From the NCBI RefSeq assembly GCF_029714205.1, contig NZ_CP121648.1:186001-250000 (forward strand): a DNA stretch of 64,000 bases, in the 5' to 3' direction. Numbering within the stretch: position 1 is the stretch's first letter; every line of letters begins with the position of its first letter. Shown piece by piece: positions 27,940 to 36,095 of this stretch. This DNA comes from Methylobacterium sp. CB376. GTDB lineage: Bacteria; Pseudomonadota; Alphaproteobacteria; Rhizobiales; Beijerinckiaceae. Below the pieces are notes generated by a model that saw only the letters and a program-made list of their open reading frames with translations, was not told the origin of the DNA and made no database searches. A program made the position numbers and the translations under genes.

Positions 27940-29094
27940 TCAGACGGCGGTCAGCAGGATGTAGGACATGGTGAAGCGCCCGCTCTCGGGCACGAACAGC
28001 AGCACCTGATCGCCGGGCCTGAGCCGGCCCGACTTGAACAGTTCGTCGAGCATGGCGTAGGGCGAAGCCGAGCCGACGTTGCCGACCCGCTCCAGGTTCA
28101 TGAACCATTTGCTTTCGGGAATATTCAATCCGTACTCCCCCATGTGCTTGAGCATCTGCTCCTTGAAGAAATAAGAAGAGATGTGCGGCAGGAAGTACGT
28201 GACTTTGTCCTCGTCGAGCCGGCGGCGGTCCTTGACGGTCCGGTACGCGCGCGCGCCGAGAGCGAGCATGTGCTCGTTCAGGAGTTCCACGTCCTGCTTG
28301 AAGGCGAAGACGGAGGCCTTGTGCCATGTCTCCGGGGGCAGGTTGCGGTACCCGACGAGCCGGCCGTCCTCGTCCTTGACTGCGCCGTGATACATGCAGA
28401 CGTCGTGTTCGCCGGCGTACGAGACGACGTCGACCCACTCGATCCGCAAGGACACCCGGGCGGGGTCGGGCTTCGACCGCACCAGGACCGCGCCGGCCCC
28501 GTCCGAGAGCATCCAGCGCAGAAAATCCTTCTCGAAGGCCAGGATCGGGTTCTTTTCCAGCTGGATCTGCCGCTCGCGGAATTCCGGCGTGAAGAAGCTG
28601 CCGCGCATGAAGCTCGACGCGGCTTCCGATCCGGTGGCGACGGCGCTCTCCGCCTCGCCGGTCGCGACCATGAGCTGCGCGGATTTCAGGCTCTGCGCCC
28701 CGACCACGCACATGCCCTCGAACGAGGCGACCTCGCAGGGCGGGCTCCTGAGGAGCCCGTGCACCATGACCGCGTGGGACGGCCGCACCTGATCCGGCGA
28801 GGACGTGCCGCAGGCCAGGAAGTCGAGGCTCTCCAGGCCCTCGGGCTCGCCCGCGAACAGGCCCCTGACCGCCGCCGCGGTCATCTCCGCGTTGGTGTGC
28901 GTGGCCCGTCCGGTCTCAGGATCGATCGCGTAGTGGCGCGCCTTGATCCCGTTCTTCTCGAGGATCAGGGGCCGCAGCGCCGAGGGCTTGGACCCCGCGA
29001 TGCCGAGCACCGCCTCCATCTCGTCGTTGCCGACGGGCCGGTTGGGAAGGAACAGGGACGTGTTCGTGATGTAGGCGTGGTGCATGGTCGCCAC
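27940..29094 (-). CDS. darB: DarB/StlD-like ketosynthase III (dialkylresorcinol/cyclohexanedione synthase)
   Basis: 384 residues with the thiolase fold of beta-ketoacyl-ACP synthase III. The triad is Cys129 (FEGMCVVGAQS), His304 (FLPHISSYFF) and Asn339 (RVGNVGSASPY). The N-terminus (ITNTSLFLPNRPVGNDEMEA, then GSKPSALRPLILEKNGIKAR) is the DarB type rather than FabH: a longer opening with the KPS-RR-L-NGIK pattern. In published DarB/StlD chemistry one beta-ketoacyl thioester and one alpha,beta-unsaturated acyl thioester are joined by Michael addition and Claisen closure to a 1,3-cyclohexanedione. The adjacent PKSs would supply exactly these two kinds of acyl-ACP. It lies between the ammonia-lyase (80 bp upstream) and the DarA-like gene. 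Confidence 0.85.
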   Translation of the reverse strand: MATMHHAYITNTSLFLPNRPVGNDEMEAVLGIAGSKPSALRPLILEKNGIKARHYAIDPETGRATHTNAEMTAAAVRGLFAGEPEGLESLDFLACGTSSPDQVRPSHAVMVHGLLRSPPCEVASFEGMCVVGAQSLKSAQLMVATGEAESAVATGSEAASSFMRGSFFTPEFRERQIQLEKNPILAFEKDFLRWMLSDGAGAVLVRSKPDPARVSLRIEWVDVVSYAGEHDVCMYHGAVKDEDGRLVGYRNLPPETWHKASVFAFKQDVELLNEHMLALGARAYRTVKDRRRLDEDKVTYFLPHISSYFFKEQMLKHMGEYGLNIPESKWFMNLERVGNVGSASPYAMLDELFKSGRLRPGDQVLLFVPESGRFTMSYILLTAV

Positions 29095-29174
29095 CTCTCG
29101 GGCCTGCGATGTGGACGTGTGATGGGCTGATGGCCGGCGTCGCGCGCGAGGGCGGCGCCTATCGAGGGCGGCGC

Positions 29175-30878
29175 CTATGGCGCGACCGCCACGCGGCCGC
29201 CCGCCCTGGTCGCGGGCGAGCCGAAGGCCGGCCCCGCTCCCGGGGCGAATTCCGCGGCCATCGCCCCGATGATCTCGCCGCCGGGCCGGGACAGGTCCGC
29301 GACGATGGCAGCGACGTGGTCGCTCAGGTCCTGCTCGTCGTTCCTGAAGACGAGCGGCCTCTCATCCGAGGCCGGCCGGCCCAGGAGGGCGCGGACGGTC
29401 TCGTAGAGCGGCAGCAGCGTCGGCGACAGGTACCGCCGCCCGTCGAAGCCGCCTCCGGTCGCGCGGGCGCGCAGGTCCATGGCCTGGATGCCGAACACCA
29501 GCGAGATCGCGAGATACTGCTTGAACAGCGACACCGATTCGGACGCCAGGGTCGCCGAGTTGAACCCCTGGCTGTTGATGTTCTGGTTGAACTGCTCGGC
29601 GTGGGTCGGGAAGAGGACCGAGATTCCGTTCGACAGGTGAAGCAGCTTCGGAACGATCGAGTTCGCACAGATCTGCAGGCCCTTCAGGCCGAACTTGATG
29701 CGGTTGTCCTGATCACCGACCAGCGAGGCCGGCAGGCCGCTGTTGAACTCCGGGGCGACCGCGAAGGCGATCTGCACGTCGAGATGCTTGGCCAGCAGGG
29801 CCATGTAGGTCCGCAGCTGGTCCATCCCGAGCGCGACGTACTCGGCGAAGAAGTTGCCGCCGTGCAGGAGCCTCTCGTTCTCGAGGTCGATCAGCGGGTT
29901 GTCGTCGACCGAGTTGGCTTCGACCTCGATCTGCCCCTCGATAGCGTGGAGGCCGTCGACGATCGGACCGAGATATTGCGGCAGGCACCGCACGGAATAG
30001 CGGTCCTGCAGGAGAGATCCCGACCCGTCGGCCTTGCGGTGACCATTCGGCTTGAGGCTCTTCGAGCCGCGCAGCAGGTGGCGCATGGCTGCCGCCACGG
30101 CGATCTGGCCGGGGTGAGGCTTGTTCTGATGGATGAAAGGATCGAACGATTCGCTCGACGCGTTGAGCGCCTGGATCAACATCGCGTGCACGTGCAGCGC
30201 GAGCCGCGTCAGATGCCGGGTGTCGTGAACGCAGTGGGCACCGATGCTCGACATCATCGAGCTTCCGTTCACCAGCGCCAACCCCTCCTTCGCCCTCAGC
30301 TTCAGGGGCTGGAGGTTGAGCATCGACAGGGCCGACAGGGCGTCCATCTCCTCGCCGTCGCGCTCAACGCGGAACGACGGACCGAGGCCTATGAGGCAGC
30401 CGGCGATCTGGGCGAGCGGCACCAGATCGCCGCTCGCGCCGATCGAGCCGAGGTCCCGGACCACCGGCGTAATACCGGCGTTGAGGAACACCAAGTATCG
30501 CTCGATCAGCTCCGCGCGCGCACCGGAGACGCCCTTCGCGAGCATGTTCGCTCGGATGAACATGGCGGACCTGACCTGCGCCGCCGGCAGCTTCTTCCCG
30601 ACCCCGCATTTCAGACCCCAGATCAGGTTCTGCTGAAGGTCTTCGACCTCGTTCAGCGACAGGACTTGGTTTGCCATACCGCCGAAGTTGGTATTGATCC
30701 CGTAGACCACCTCCTCGTTCGCCACCGCACGATAGACGAAGTCCGCCGCGTCATTGATGGTCCGCCTCAGCTGCGGATCGCACGTGAGGAACAGGTTCCG
30801 CTTGTGCAGGCCGACCTCGACGATCTGGTCGACGCTCAGTCGGGAGCCGGAGACGATGATCTGCTGGTTTGAATTCAT
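29175..30878 (-). CDS. phenylalanine/aromatic ammonia-lyase (MIO enzyme, cyanobacterial PAL type)
   Basis: 567 residues, the same length I recall for Anabaena PAL, and similar along its length: YGINTNFGGMAN, LQQNLIWGLKCGVGKKLP, the MIO tripeptide Ala148-Ser149-Gly150 in GSIGASGDLVPL, LVNGSS, DRYSVRCLPQYLGP and HAEQFNQNINSQGF. The enzyme removes ammonia from an aromatic L-amino acid to give an aryl-acrylate. The usual ring-selectivity residue (Phe107 in Anabaena PAL, His in tyrosine lyases) is Gly88 here, opening the pocket, so the true substrate may not be phenylalanine. It is the first gene of the minus-strand string and should supply the starter for the ligase-ACP. A histidine ammonia-lyase is unlikely because the Ser-His selectivity pair is absent. 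Confidence 0.9.
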   Translation of the reverse strand: MNSNQQIIVSGSRLSVDQIVEVGLHKRNLFLTCDPQLRRTINDAADFVYRAVANEEVVYGINTNFGGMANQVLSLNEVEDLQQNLIWGLKCGVGKKLPAAQVRSAMFIRANMLAKGVSGARAELIERYLVFLNAGITPVVRDLGSIGASGDLVPLAQIAGCLIGLGPSFRVERDGEEMDALSALSMLNLQPLKLRAKEGLALVNGSSMMSSIGAHCVHDTRHLTRLALHVHAMLIQALNASSESFDPFIHQNKPHPGQIAVAAAMRHLLRGSKSLKPNGHRKADGSGSLLQDRYSVRCLPQYLGPIVDGLHAIEGQIEVEANSVDDNPLIDLENERLLHGGNFFAEYVALGMDQLRTYMALLAKHLDVQIAFAVAPEFNSGLPASLVGDQDNRIKFGLKGLQICANSIVPKLLHLSNGISVLFPTHAEQFNQNINSQGFNSATLASESVSLFKQYLAISLVFGIQAMDLRARATGGGFDGRRYLSPTLLPLYETVRALLGRPASDERPLVFRNDEQDLSDHVAAIVADLSRPGGEIIGAMAAEFAPGAGPAFGSPATRAGGRVAVAP

Positions 30879-31333
30879 GGCACACTGGCCTCGTCGCGGG
30901 TTGATGAGAACTCGGGCGGTGGAGGCGCTCGGATCCCGCCCCTGCCGCGGGTCTCCGGGCGGCGTGGATACGGTGTCGCCTCAGCAATCGGCGCGGCTGG
31001 AACGGCCCCGGAGCGGGTCAGCCCTCGCCATGTGTCACCACGCGCTGATATCCGCCGTGCGGCGGTCAGTGCGGTCTTCAAGCTCAACTTGGTGTCCGGC
31101 CGCTGCGTCGACCGCAGCTCCCCAGAATATTGCGCTATACTCGGCAGGCTTGCATGTGTCGGAGCACACTAATCATGCTAACGGCCCAGGATGCTGGCGC
31201 ATCGGCTCGATCTCGGCGAAGCCCGAGAGCGACAGGGCCGCCGCACCGTCTCGCACATCGGATGCCGAGCGGGAGGCTTGGCGGAAGGTCGAGAACGCCC
31301 CCGAAGGTCGTTCCCGCCACCGTCGGTCTGATA
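30879..31333. promoter_or_regulatory. non-coding leader upstream of the ammonia-lyase; probable promoter region of the locus
   Basis: About 450 bp between the first gene of the polyketide string and the repeat at 31334. No credible gene is seen on either strand; the open frames here are low in complexity. The locally AT-richer patch near 31125-31180 is the likeliest promoter location. I could not place a convincing -35/-10 pair or an operator, and no regulator gene is adjacent. Confidence 0.4.
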
Positions 31334-31433
31334 CCCAATCCGCTTGATCCCTTCGGGATGGCGGATTGGGGCTTCGCTCAGGCCCCGCGCAGGCGTGTGA
31401 TCCGGGATCCGCTTCGATCAAGCGGAGCCCGGA
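31334..31433. repeat. dispersed two-hairpin repeat, copy C
   Basis: Hairpin 1 has arms CCCAATCCGC (31334-31343) and GCGGATTGGG (31361-31370); its arms have changed in a compensating way relative to copies A and B, so the stem is conserved. Hairpin 2 (31401-31433) has arms TCCGGGATCCGCTT and AAGCGGAGCCCGGA with one mismatch pair. It sits between the ammonia-lyase leader and an IS630 remnant, at the edge of the polyketide locus. Confidence 0.75.
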
Positions 31434-31507
31434 TCAGCCGTCGCAGGTGGGAGGACAGCCGGTCGGCGTGGCGGCGGGGCGGCCGGAGGGTCTCGGGCCG
31501 GTGTGCA

Positions 31508-32140
31508 TCAAGCGGGCGAAGCGCCCGGAAATCGAAGGCTGGTTGGTCCGGGGCGGGCGGACAGCTCCGGCCCCGGCTCGGGCCGGCGCGCCGCCCCGCT
31601 GCCTGATGGCGGAACGTCGGTGGAACCAGCTCCGGTGTGATACCGCCGCGCTTGTGAACTGATCTGTTCGAGGTAGGGATAGGCGCAGAGGGACTTGATG
31701 CGGCCGGTCTCTGCCGCGAGAGCGTTCCAGGCCCGGCAGCGCGCCTCGACGACGGCCTCGTAGTCGGCCAGGAGCCGATGCGAGAGGGAGCGCTCGCGCA
31801 GGGAGAGCCAGACGCGTTCGACCGGGTTCAGCTCGGGACTGTAGGGCGTCAGGGGCACCAGGGCGAGGTTGGGCGGGAGCGTCACCGCGCGCGGATGGTG
31901 CCGGCCCGCGCCGTCCAGCACCATGACCGCAAGGGTGTCGGGCGGGACGCTGGCCGCAAAGTCGGCCAGGAAGCGGTCCATGGCCTGTGTGCAGACGCGC
32001 GGCAGAACGAGGGCGAAGTCCTCGCCTGTGGCCGGGACAGCCTCGGTGCTGCTGATGAGCGCCGTGAACTTCGCGATCCAGTCGGATTTCCGGTGGCTGC
32101 TCGTCGCGCCACCAATCGTCTGGACCTTTGGCCTGCTGGT
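31508..32140 (-). pseudogene. IS630-family transposase, C-terminal half only
   Basis: The frame from about 32100 to the stop at 31508 reads as the catalytic half of an IS630 DDE transposase: TGEDFALVLPR, MVLDGAGRHHP (catalytic Asp), then LTPYSPELNPVERVW (catalytic Glu). The N-terminal helix-turn-helix half is missing and no terminal repeat is seen next to the copper ATPase gene. The last 30 residues are off-family and read into flanking DNA, so the 3' end is damaged too. It is a dead insertion marking the junction between the polyketide and copper regions. Confidence 0.8.
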
Positions 32141-32158
32141 ACTGGCCGTGGCAGCCGC

Positions 32159-34678
32159 TCAGAGATGAGCGGTGCGCAGGCGCAGGGCATTGCCGATCAC
32201 GCTGACCGAAGAGAGCGCCATCGCCGCGGCGGCGATGATCGGCGAGAGCAGGATGCCGAGGAACGGGTACAGCACCCCGGCCGCCACCGGCACGCCGGCC
32301 GCGTTGTAGATGAACGCGAAGAACAGGTTCTGGCGGATGTTGCTCATCGTGGCGCGCGAGAGCCGCCGGGCGCGCACGATCCCGTTCAGGTCGCCCTTGA
32401 GCAGGGTGATGCCGGCACTCTCGATCGCCACGTCCGTGCCGCTGCCCATCGCGATGCCGACGTCCGCCGCGGCCAGTGCCGGCGCGTCGTTGACGCCGTC
32501 ACCGGCCATCGCGACCACCTGCCCCCGCGCCTGGTGGGCTTTGACCACCGCACTCTTCTGGTCGGGCAGCACCTCGGCCTCGACCTCGTCAATGCCGAGG
32601 GTGCGGGCCACCGCCTGCGCGGTGGTGCGGTTGTCGCCGGTCAGCATCACCACGCGGATCCCTTCGGCGCGCAGGGCCCGCAGGGCCTCCGGCGTCGTCG
32701 CCTTGATCGGATCGGCGATTGCGATGGCGCCGGCCACCCGGTCATCCACGCTCATGAAAATCGCCGTGGCGCCGTCCTGGCGTAGGCGGTCTGCCTGCAG
32801 GTCCAGCGCCGCCGTCGGGATCCCGGCTTCGCCCAGGAACTTCGCGTTGCCGAGCCGGATCTTGCGGCCCTCGACGGTGCCCAGGGCGCCCCGGCCGGTC
32901 GGACTGTCGAAGTCGCTGACCGGCGCGAGAGCCAGCCCCTGCTTTTCGGCCGCGGCGACGATCGCCACTGCCAGCGGGTGCTCGCTGGCGCGCTCGACGC
33001 TGGCGGCCAGCCGCAGGATCTCGGCGTCCGTGAACCCTTCGGCCGGGACCACCTGGGTAACGGCCGGCTTACCCTCGGTGAGCGTACCGGTCTTGTCGAC
33101 CACCAGCGTGGTGATCGTCTCCATCCGCTCCAGCGCCTCGGCGTTCTTGATCAGCACGCCGGCCTGGGCGCCGCGGCCGACGCCGACCATGATCGACATC
33201 GGTGTGGCCAACCCGAGCGCGCACGGGCAGGCGATGATCAGGACCGCCACCGCTGCCAGCAGGCCGTAGGTGAAGCGCGGCTCGGGGCCGAGCGCGAACC
33301 AGGCGACGAACGCCAGTGCGGCCACCGCCATCACCACCGGCACGAACCAGCCGGCGACCTGGTCGGCCAGCCGCTGGATCGGCGCGCGGCTGCGCTGGGC
33401 CTCGGCGACCAGCTGGACGATGCGCGCCAGCATGGTGTCGCGGCCGACGTTCCTGGCCTCGATCACCAGGGCGCCACTCTGGTTGAGGGTGCCGCCGATC
33501 ACCGCGGCGCCGACGTCCTTGCTCACCGGCATCGCCTCGCCGGTGACCAGCGCCTCGTCCACCGACGAGCGGCCCTCGATCACGCTGCCGTCGACCGGGA
33601 CCTTTTCCCCCGGGCGCACGCGCAAGCGGTCGCCGACCTGAACGGTGTCGAGACCGACCTCCTCCTCGCTGCCGTCAGCCCGGAGCCGGCGGGCGGTCTT
33701 CGGGGCGAGATCGAGCAGCGCGCGCAGGGCGCCGCTGGTGCTTTCGCGGGCGCGCAGCTCCAGCACCTGGCCCAAGAGCACCAGCACGGTGATCACCGCC
33801 GCGGCCTCGAAGTAGGCCGGCACGGCACCGCCATGGCCGCGCAATGCGGCCGGGAACACCCCCGGCGCCGCGGTGGCCACCACGCTGTAGAGCCAGGCCA
33901 CCCCGGTGCCGAGGGCGATCAGCGTGAACATGTTCAGGTTGCGGCTCTTCACCGACGCCCAGCCGCGCTCGAAGAACGGCGAGCCGGCCCACAGCACCAC
34001 CGGCGTGGCCAGGACCAGCTGCAGCCAGTTGCTGTTCTGCTGGCCGAGGCGGTCGACCAGTCCCGTCAGGTGACCGCCCATTTCCAGGGCGAACACCGGC
34101 AGGGTCAGCACCAGGCCGACCCAGAACCGCCGGGTCATGTCGACCAGCTCGGCACTCGGGCCGGTGTCGGCGCTGACCAGCAGCGGCTCCAGGGCCATGC
34201 CGCAGATCGGGCAGGCGCCCGGGCCGACCTGCCGGACCTCGGGGTGCATCGGGCAGGTGTAGATCGTGCCCTCGGGCACGGGATCCGCCTTCGCCGCGGA
34301 GCTGGCCGGATCGAGATAGCGCGCCGGATCCGCCGCGAACTTGGCTTGGCAGCCAGCCGAACAGAAGTAGTAGGGACGCCCGTTGTGCTGGGCGCGATGC
34401 TTGGCCGTGTGCGGGTCGACGATCATCCCGCAGACCGGATCCTTGACGGCCCCCTCGGCCGCCGGGCCAGCATGGTCATGCCCATGATGATGGTCATGGT
34501 CGTGGTGGGCATGGTCATGGGCTGCCGGCGCTGCCTTGCCATGCCCCCCGCAGCAGCTGTGACCGTGTTCGGGAGGCGCCGCGGCCTGATCGACAGCCGT
34601 AGCCTTGCCCTTTCCCCCACAGCAGCTGGGAGCGTCGGCAGCCTGATCCTGCGAGCGGTCGCGGGCATGGTCGGTCAT
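32159..34678 (-). CDS. copA: copper-translocating P-type ATPase
   Basis: 839 residues. The N-terminus has two SCCGG-GK motifs and a His/Asp-rich stretch, then a YHS metal-binding domain (KDPVCGMIV...PYYFCSAGC) and a heavy-metal-binding zinc-ribbon-like domain (YTCPMHPEV...[10 protein letters not shown]), in place of the usual HMA domains. Core motifs: CPC at 484-486, phosphorylation site DKTGT with Asp528, and [10 protein letters not shown]. It pumps Cu(I) out of the cytoplasm. The start at 34678 is forced: the next in-frame ATG upstream (34720) lies inside the CueR operator. It is divergent from cueR and surely controlled by it. Confidence 0.95.
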   Translation of the reverse strand: MTDHARDRSQDQAADAPSCCGGKGKATAVDQAAAPPEHGHSCCGGHGKAAPAAHDHAHHDHDHHHGHDHAGPAAEGAVKDPVCGMIVDPHTAKHRAQHNGRPYYFCSAGCQAKFAADPARYLDPASSAAKADPVPEGTIYTCPMHPEVRQVGPGACPICGMALEPLLVSADTGPSAELVDMTRRFWVGLVLTLPVFALEMGGHLTGLVDRLGQQNSNWLQLVLATPVVLWAGSPFFERGWASVKSRNLNMFTLIALGTGVAWLYSVVATAAPGVFPAALRGHGGAVPAYFEAAAVITVLVLLGQVLELRARESTSGALRALLDLAPKTARRLRADGSEEEVGLDTVQVGDRLRVRPGEKVPVDGSVIEGRSSVDEALVTGEAMPVSKDVGAAVIGGTLNQSGALVIEARNVGRDTMLARIVQLVAEAQRSRAPIQRLADQVAGWFVPVVMAVAALAFVAWFALGPEPRFTYGLLAAVAVLIIACPCALGLATPMSIMVGVGRGAQAGVLIKNAEALERMETITTLVVDKTGTLTEGKPAVTQVVPAEGFTDAEILRLAASVERASEHPLAVAIVAAAEKQGLALAPVSDFDSPTGRGALGTVEGRKIRLGNAKFLGEAGIPTAALDLQADRLRQDGATAIFMSVDDRVAGAIAIADPIKATTPEALRALRAEGIRVVMLTGDNRTTAQAVARTLGIDEVEAEVLPDQKSAVVKAHQARGQVVAMAGDGVNDAPALAAADVGIAMGSGTDVAIESAGITLLKGDLNGIVRARRLSRATMSNIRQNLFFAFIYNAAGVPVAAGVLYPFLGILLSPIIAAAAMALSSVSVIGNALRLRTAHL

Positions 34679-34718
34679 GGCCGGGGCCCTGTCTTGATCC
34701 TCTTGCCCGGCAGCCTGC

Positions 34719-34739
34719 ACCTTCCCATCATGGGAAGGT
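34719..34739 (-). promoter_or_regulatory. CueR operator within the copA promoter
   Basis: A 21-bp near-perfect palindrome, ACCTTCCCATCATGGGAAGGT, matches the CueR box of enterobacterial copA promoters. On the minus strand it is preceded by a -35 TTGACC (34743-34738) and followed by a weak -10 CAGGCT about 19 bp away. This is the long spacer that MerR-family activators correct by DNA twisting. It also lies just upstream of the cueR start, so CueR may regulate itself. Confidence 0.88.
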
Positions 34740-34761
34740 CAACAGGGAAAGCGCAGGGACG

Positions 34762-35190
34762 ATGAATATCGGGCAGGCGGCGCAGGCCTCGGGCGTCTCG
34801 GCCAAGATGATCCGCTACTACGAGAGCATCGGCCTGGTGCCGCCGGCGGGGCGCCGCGAGAGCGGCTATCGCGACTACGGCCCGGCCGACCTGCACCGCC
34901 TCGGGTTCATCCGCCGCGCCCGCGACCTCGGGTTCTCGGTCGAGCGCATCCGGCTCCTCTTGGAGCTGTGGAGCGATCAGGGCCGCAGTAACGCCGAGGT
35001 GAAGGCGATCGCACTGACGCATATCAACGAACTGGAAGAGCGGGCGAAGCAGTTGCAGGAGATGGCGGGGGCGCTGCGCGCCCTCGCCAATGCCTGCGAC
35101 GGCGATGGGCGGCCGGACTGCCCGATCATCCAAGGCCTGGAGGCCGGCGGGGCGGCGGCCTGTCACGGCGCACTCCCCGCACGGCATTAG
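34762..35190 (+). CDS. cueR: CueR-type MerR-family copper-responsive activator
   Basis: 142 residues. The first 45 form the MerR winged helix (MNIGQAAQASGVSAKMIRYYE), followed by the dimer helix. The C-terminal metal loop has Cys112 and Cys120 with seven residues between and CPII following, identical in position to the Cu(I)-binding pair of E. coli CueR. A CPII-type end with no third Cys points to monovalent copper or silver rather than mercury or zinc. It is divergent from copA across the operator at 34719-34739. The C-terminus carries a further Cys and two His, as in many CueR proteins. Confidence 0.93.
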   Translation: MNIGQAAQASGVSAKMIRYYESIGLVPPAGRRESGYRDYGPADLHRLGFIRRARDLGFSVERIRLLLELWSDQGRSNAEVKAIALTHINELEERAKQLQEMAGALRALANACDGDGRPDCPIIQGLEAGGAAACHGALPARH

Positions 35191-35224
35191 CAGCGCCGCC
35201 GCATCGTTGAGGTGGGCTGCAGGC

Positions 35225-35653
35225 TCACTTGCCGTGCTGCTTCAGCCAGGCCTGCATGTCGGTGATCTCCTTTTCCTGGTCGTCGATGATCTTCTGGGCC
35301 ATCTGCTTGGTGCTCGCGTCCTTGGCGTGCTTGAGCGCCACCTTGGCCATGTCGATCGCGCCCTTGTGGTGCGGGATCATGTGCGTGCGGAAATCCACGT
35401 CCGGATCGCCGGTATAGGCGATGCTCATGGTGTGCATCATCGCCATGTCGGCCTCTTTGAAGTCCTTGGTCGACGGCGCATCGCCCGGGGCCGACTGCAT
35501 GTCGGCCATCATCTTCTGCATCTGGTCGTGCATCGCGGTGCTGCCGCCCATGGGCATCTTGCCCATGTCGCCGTGGGGGTTCTGCGCGAGGGCGGCGCCG
35601 GCGAGGCCCGTGGCGAGCAGCGCAGTGGCCAGCAGGGCGCGGGTTGTGGTCAT
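35225..35653 (-). CDS. DUF305 exported protein of copper clusters
   Basis: 142 residues with a cleavable signal peptide (ALLATALLATGLAGAALAQ). The mature part is rich in Met and His (GDMGKMPMGGSTAMHDQMQKM) and contains the DUF305 core HMIPHHKGAIDMAKVALKHA with a helical end. Members of this ferritin-like family occur in periplasmic copper and silver resistance loci and probably bind metal through their Met/His residues. It ends 34 bp from the convergent cueR stop and starts 27 bp after the preceding gene, so it is the last gene of the cus operon. Confidence 0.85.
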   Translation of the reverse strand: MTTTRALLATALLATGLAGAALAQNPHGDMGKMPMGGSTAMHDQMQKMMADMQSAPGDAPSTKDFKEADMAMMHTMSIAYTGDPDVDFRTHMIPHHKGAIDMAKVALKHAKDASTKQMAQKIIDDQEKEITDMQAWLKQHGK

Positions 35654-35680
35654 GGGTTGTGCTCCTTCTGATTGTCGGGG

Positions 35681-36061
35681 TTAGTTGAACTTGCCGCTGG
35701 CGGTGCTGCCGTTGGGAGTGGTCAGCTGCACCGCGCCTTTGAGAGCGGCGGGAAGGCTCACCGGCGAGGTGCCGGTCAGCCGGTCGCCTTGGGGCTCGAG
35801 CGTGATGCGCTGGGGCTTGCCATCGACCACCAGGATCGCCGTTCCCTTGAACCCGGCGGTCGTGACCGGCTGGTCAGCATGGCTCCGCAGGTAAAGCTCA
35901 AGCGTGGTTCCGCTCGCGACCAACTCGACATGGTAGGGACCGGCATCGGTTTGCGGCCCTCCGTGCGATCCGGTCTTCGGGGCATGGGCGAGCGCCGGCA
36001 GAACCGGGGCGCTCGCCAGCAGGCCGGCCAGGGCGAGGAATTTTGCGGGGATGAGCCGCAT
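35681..36061 (-). CDS. small exported protein of unknown function in the cus operon
   Basis: 126 residues with a signal peptide (LIPAKFLALAGLLASAPVLPALAHA) and a predicted beta-rich mature domain of about 100 residues (YHVELVASGTTLELYLRSHAD...). Proteins like this appear between cusA/czcA and DUF305 genes in alphaproteobacterial copper or cobalt-zinc loci. It has a His near the mature N-terminus but no Cys. A periplasmic role in metal handling is inferred from position only. It lies 34 bp after cusA. Confidence 0.75.
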   Translation of the reverse strand: MRLIPAKFLALAGLLASAPVLPALAHAPKTGSHGGPQTDAGPYHVELVASGTTLELYLRSHADQPVTTAGFKGTAILVVDGKPQRITLEPQGDRLTGTSPVSLPAALKGAVQLTTPNGSTASGKFN

Positions 36062-36095
36062 GGGCTGGTCTCCTTCTTGGTTGATGTTCGGGGCC

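Noticed and set aside
30754..31347. Possible gene on the plus strand upstream of the ammonia-lyase
   Set aside because: The translation is Arg/Ser/Pro-rich with no motif, begins antisense to the ammonia-lyase, and ends in the hairpin repeat.
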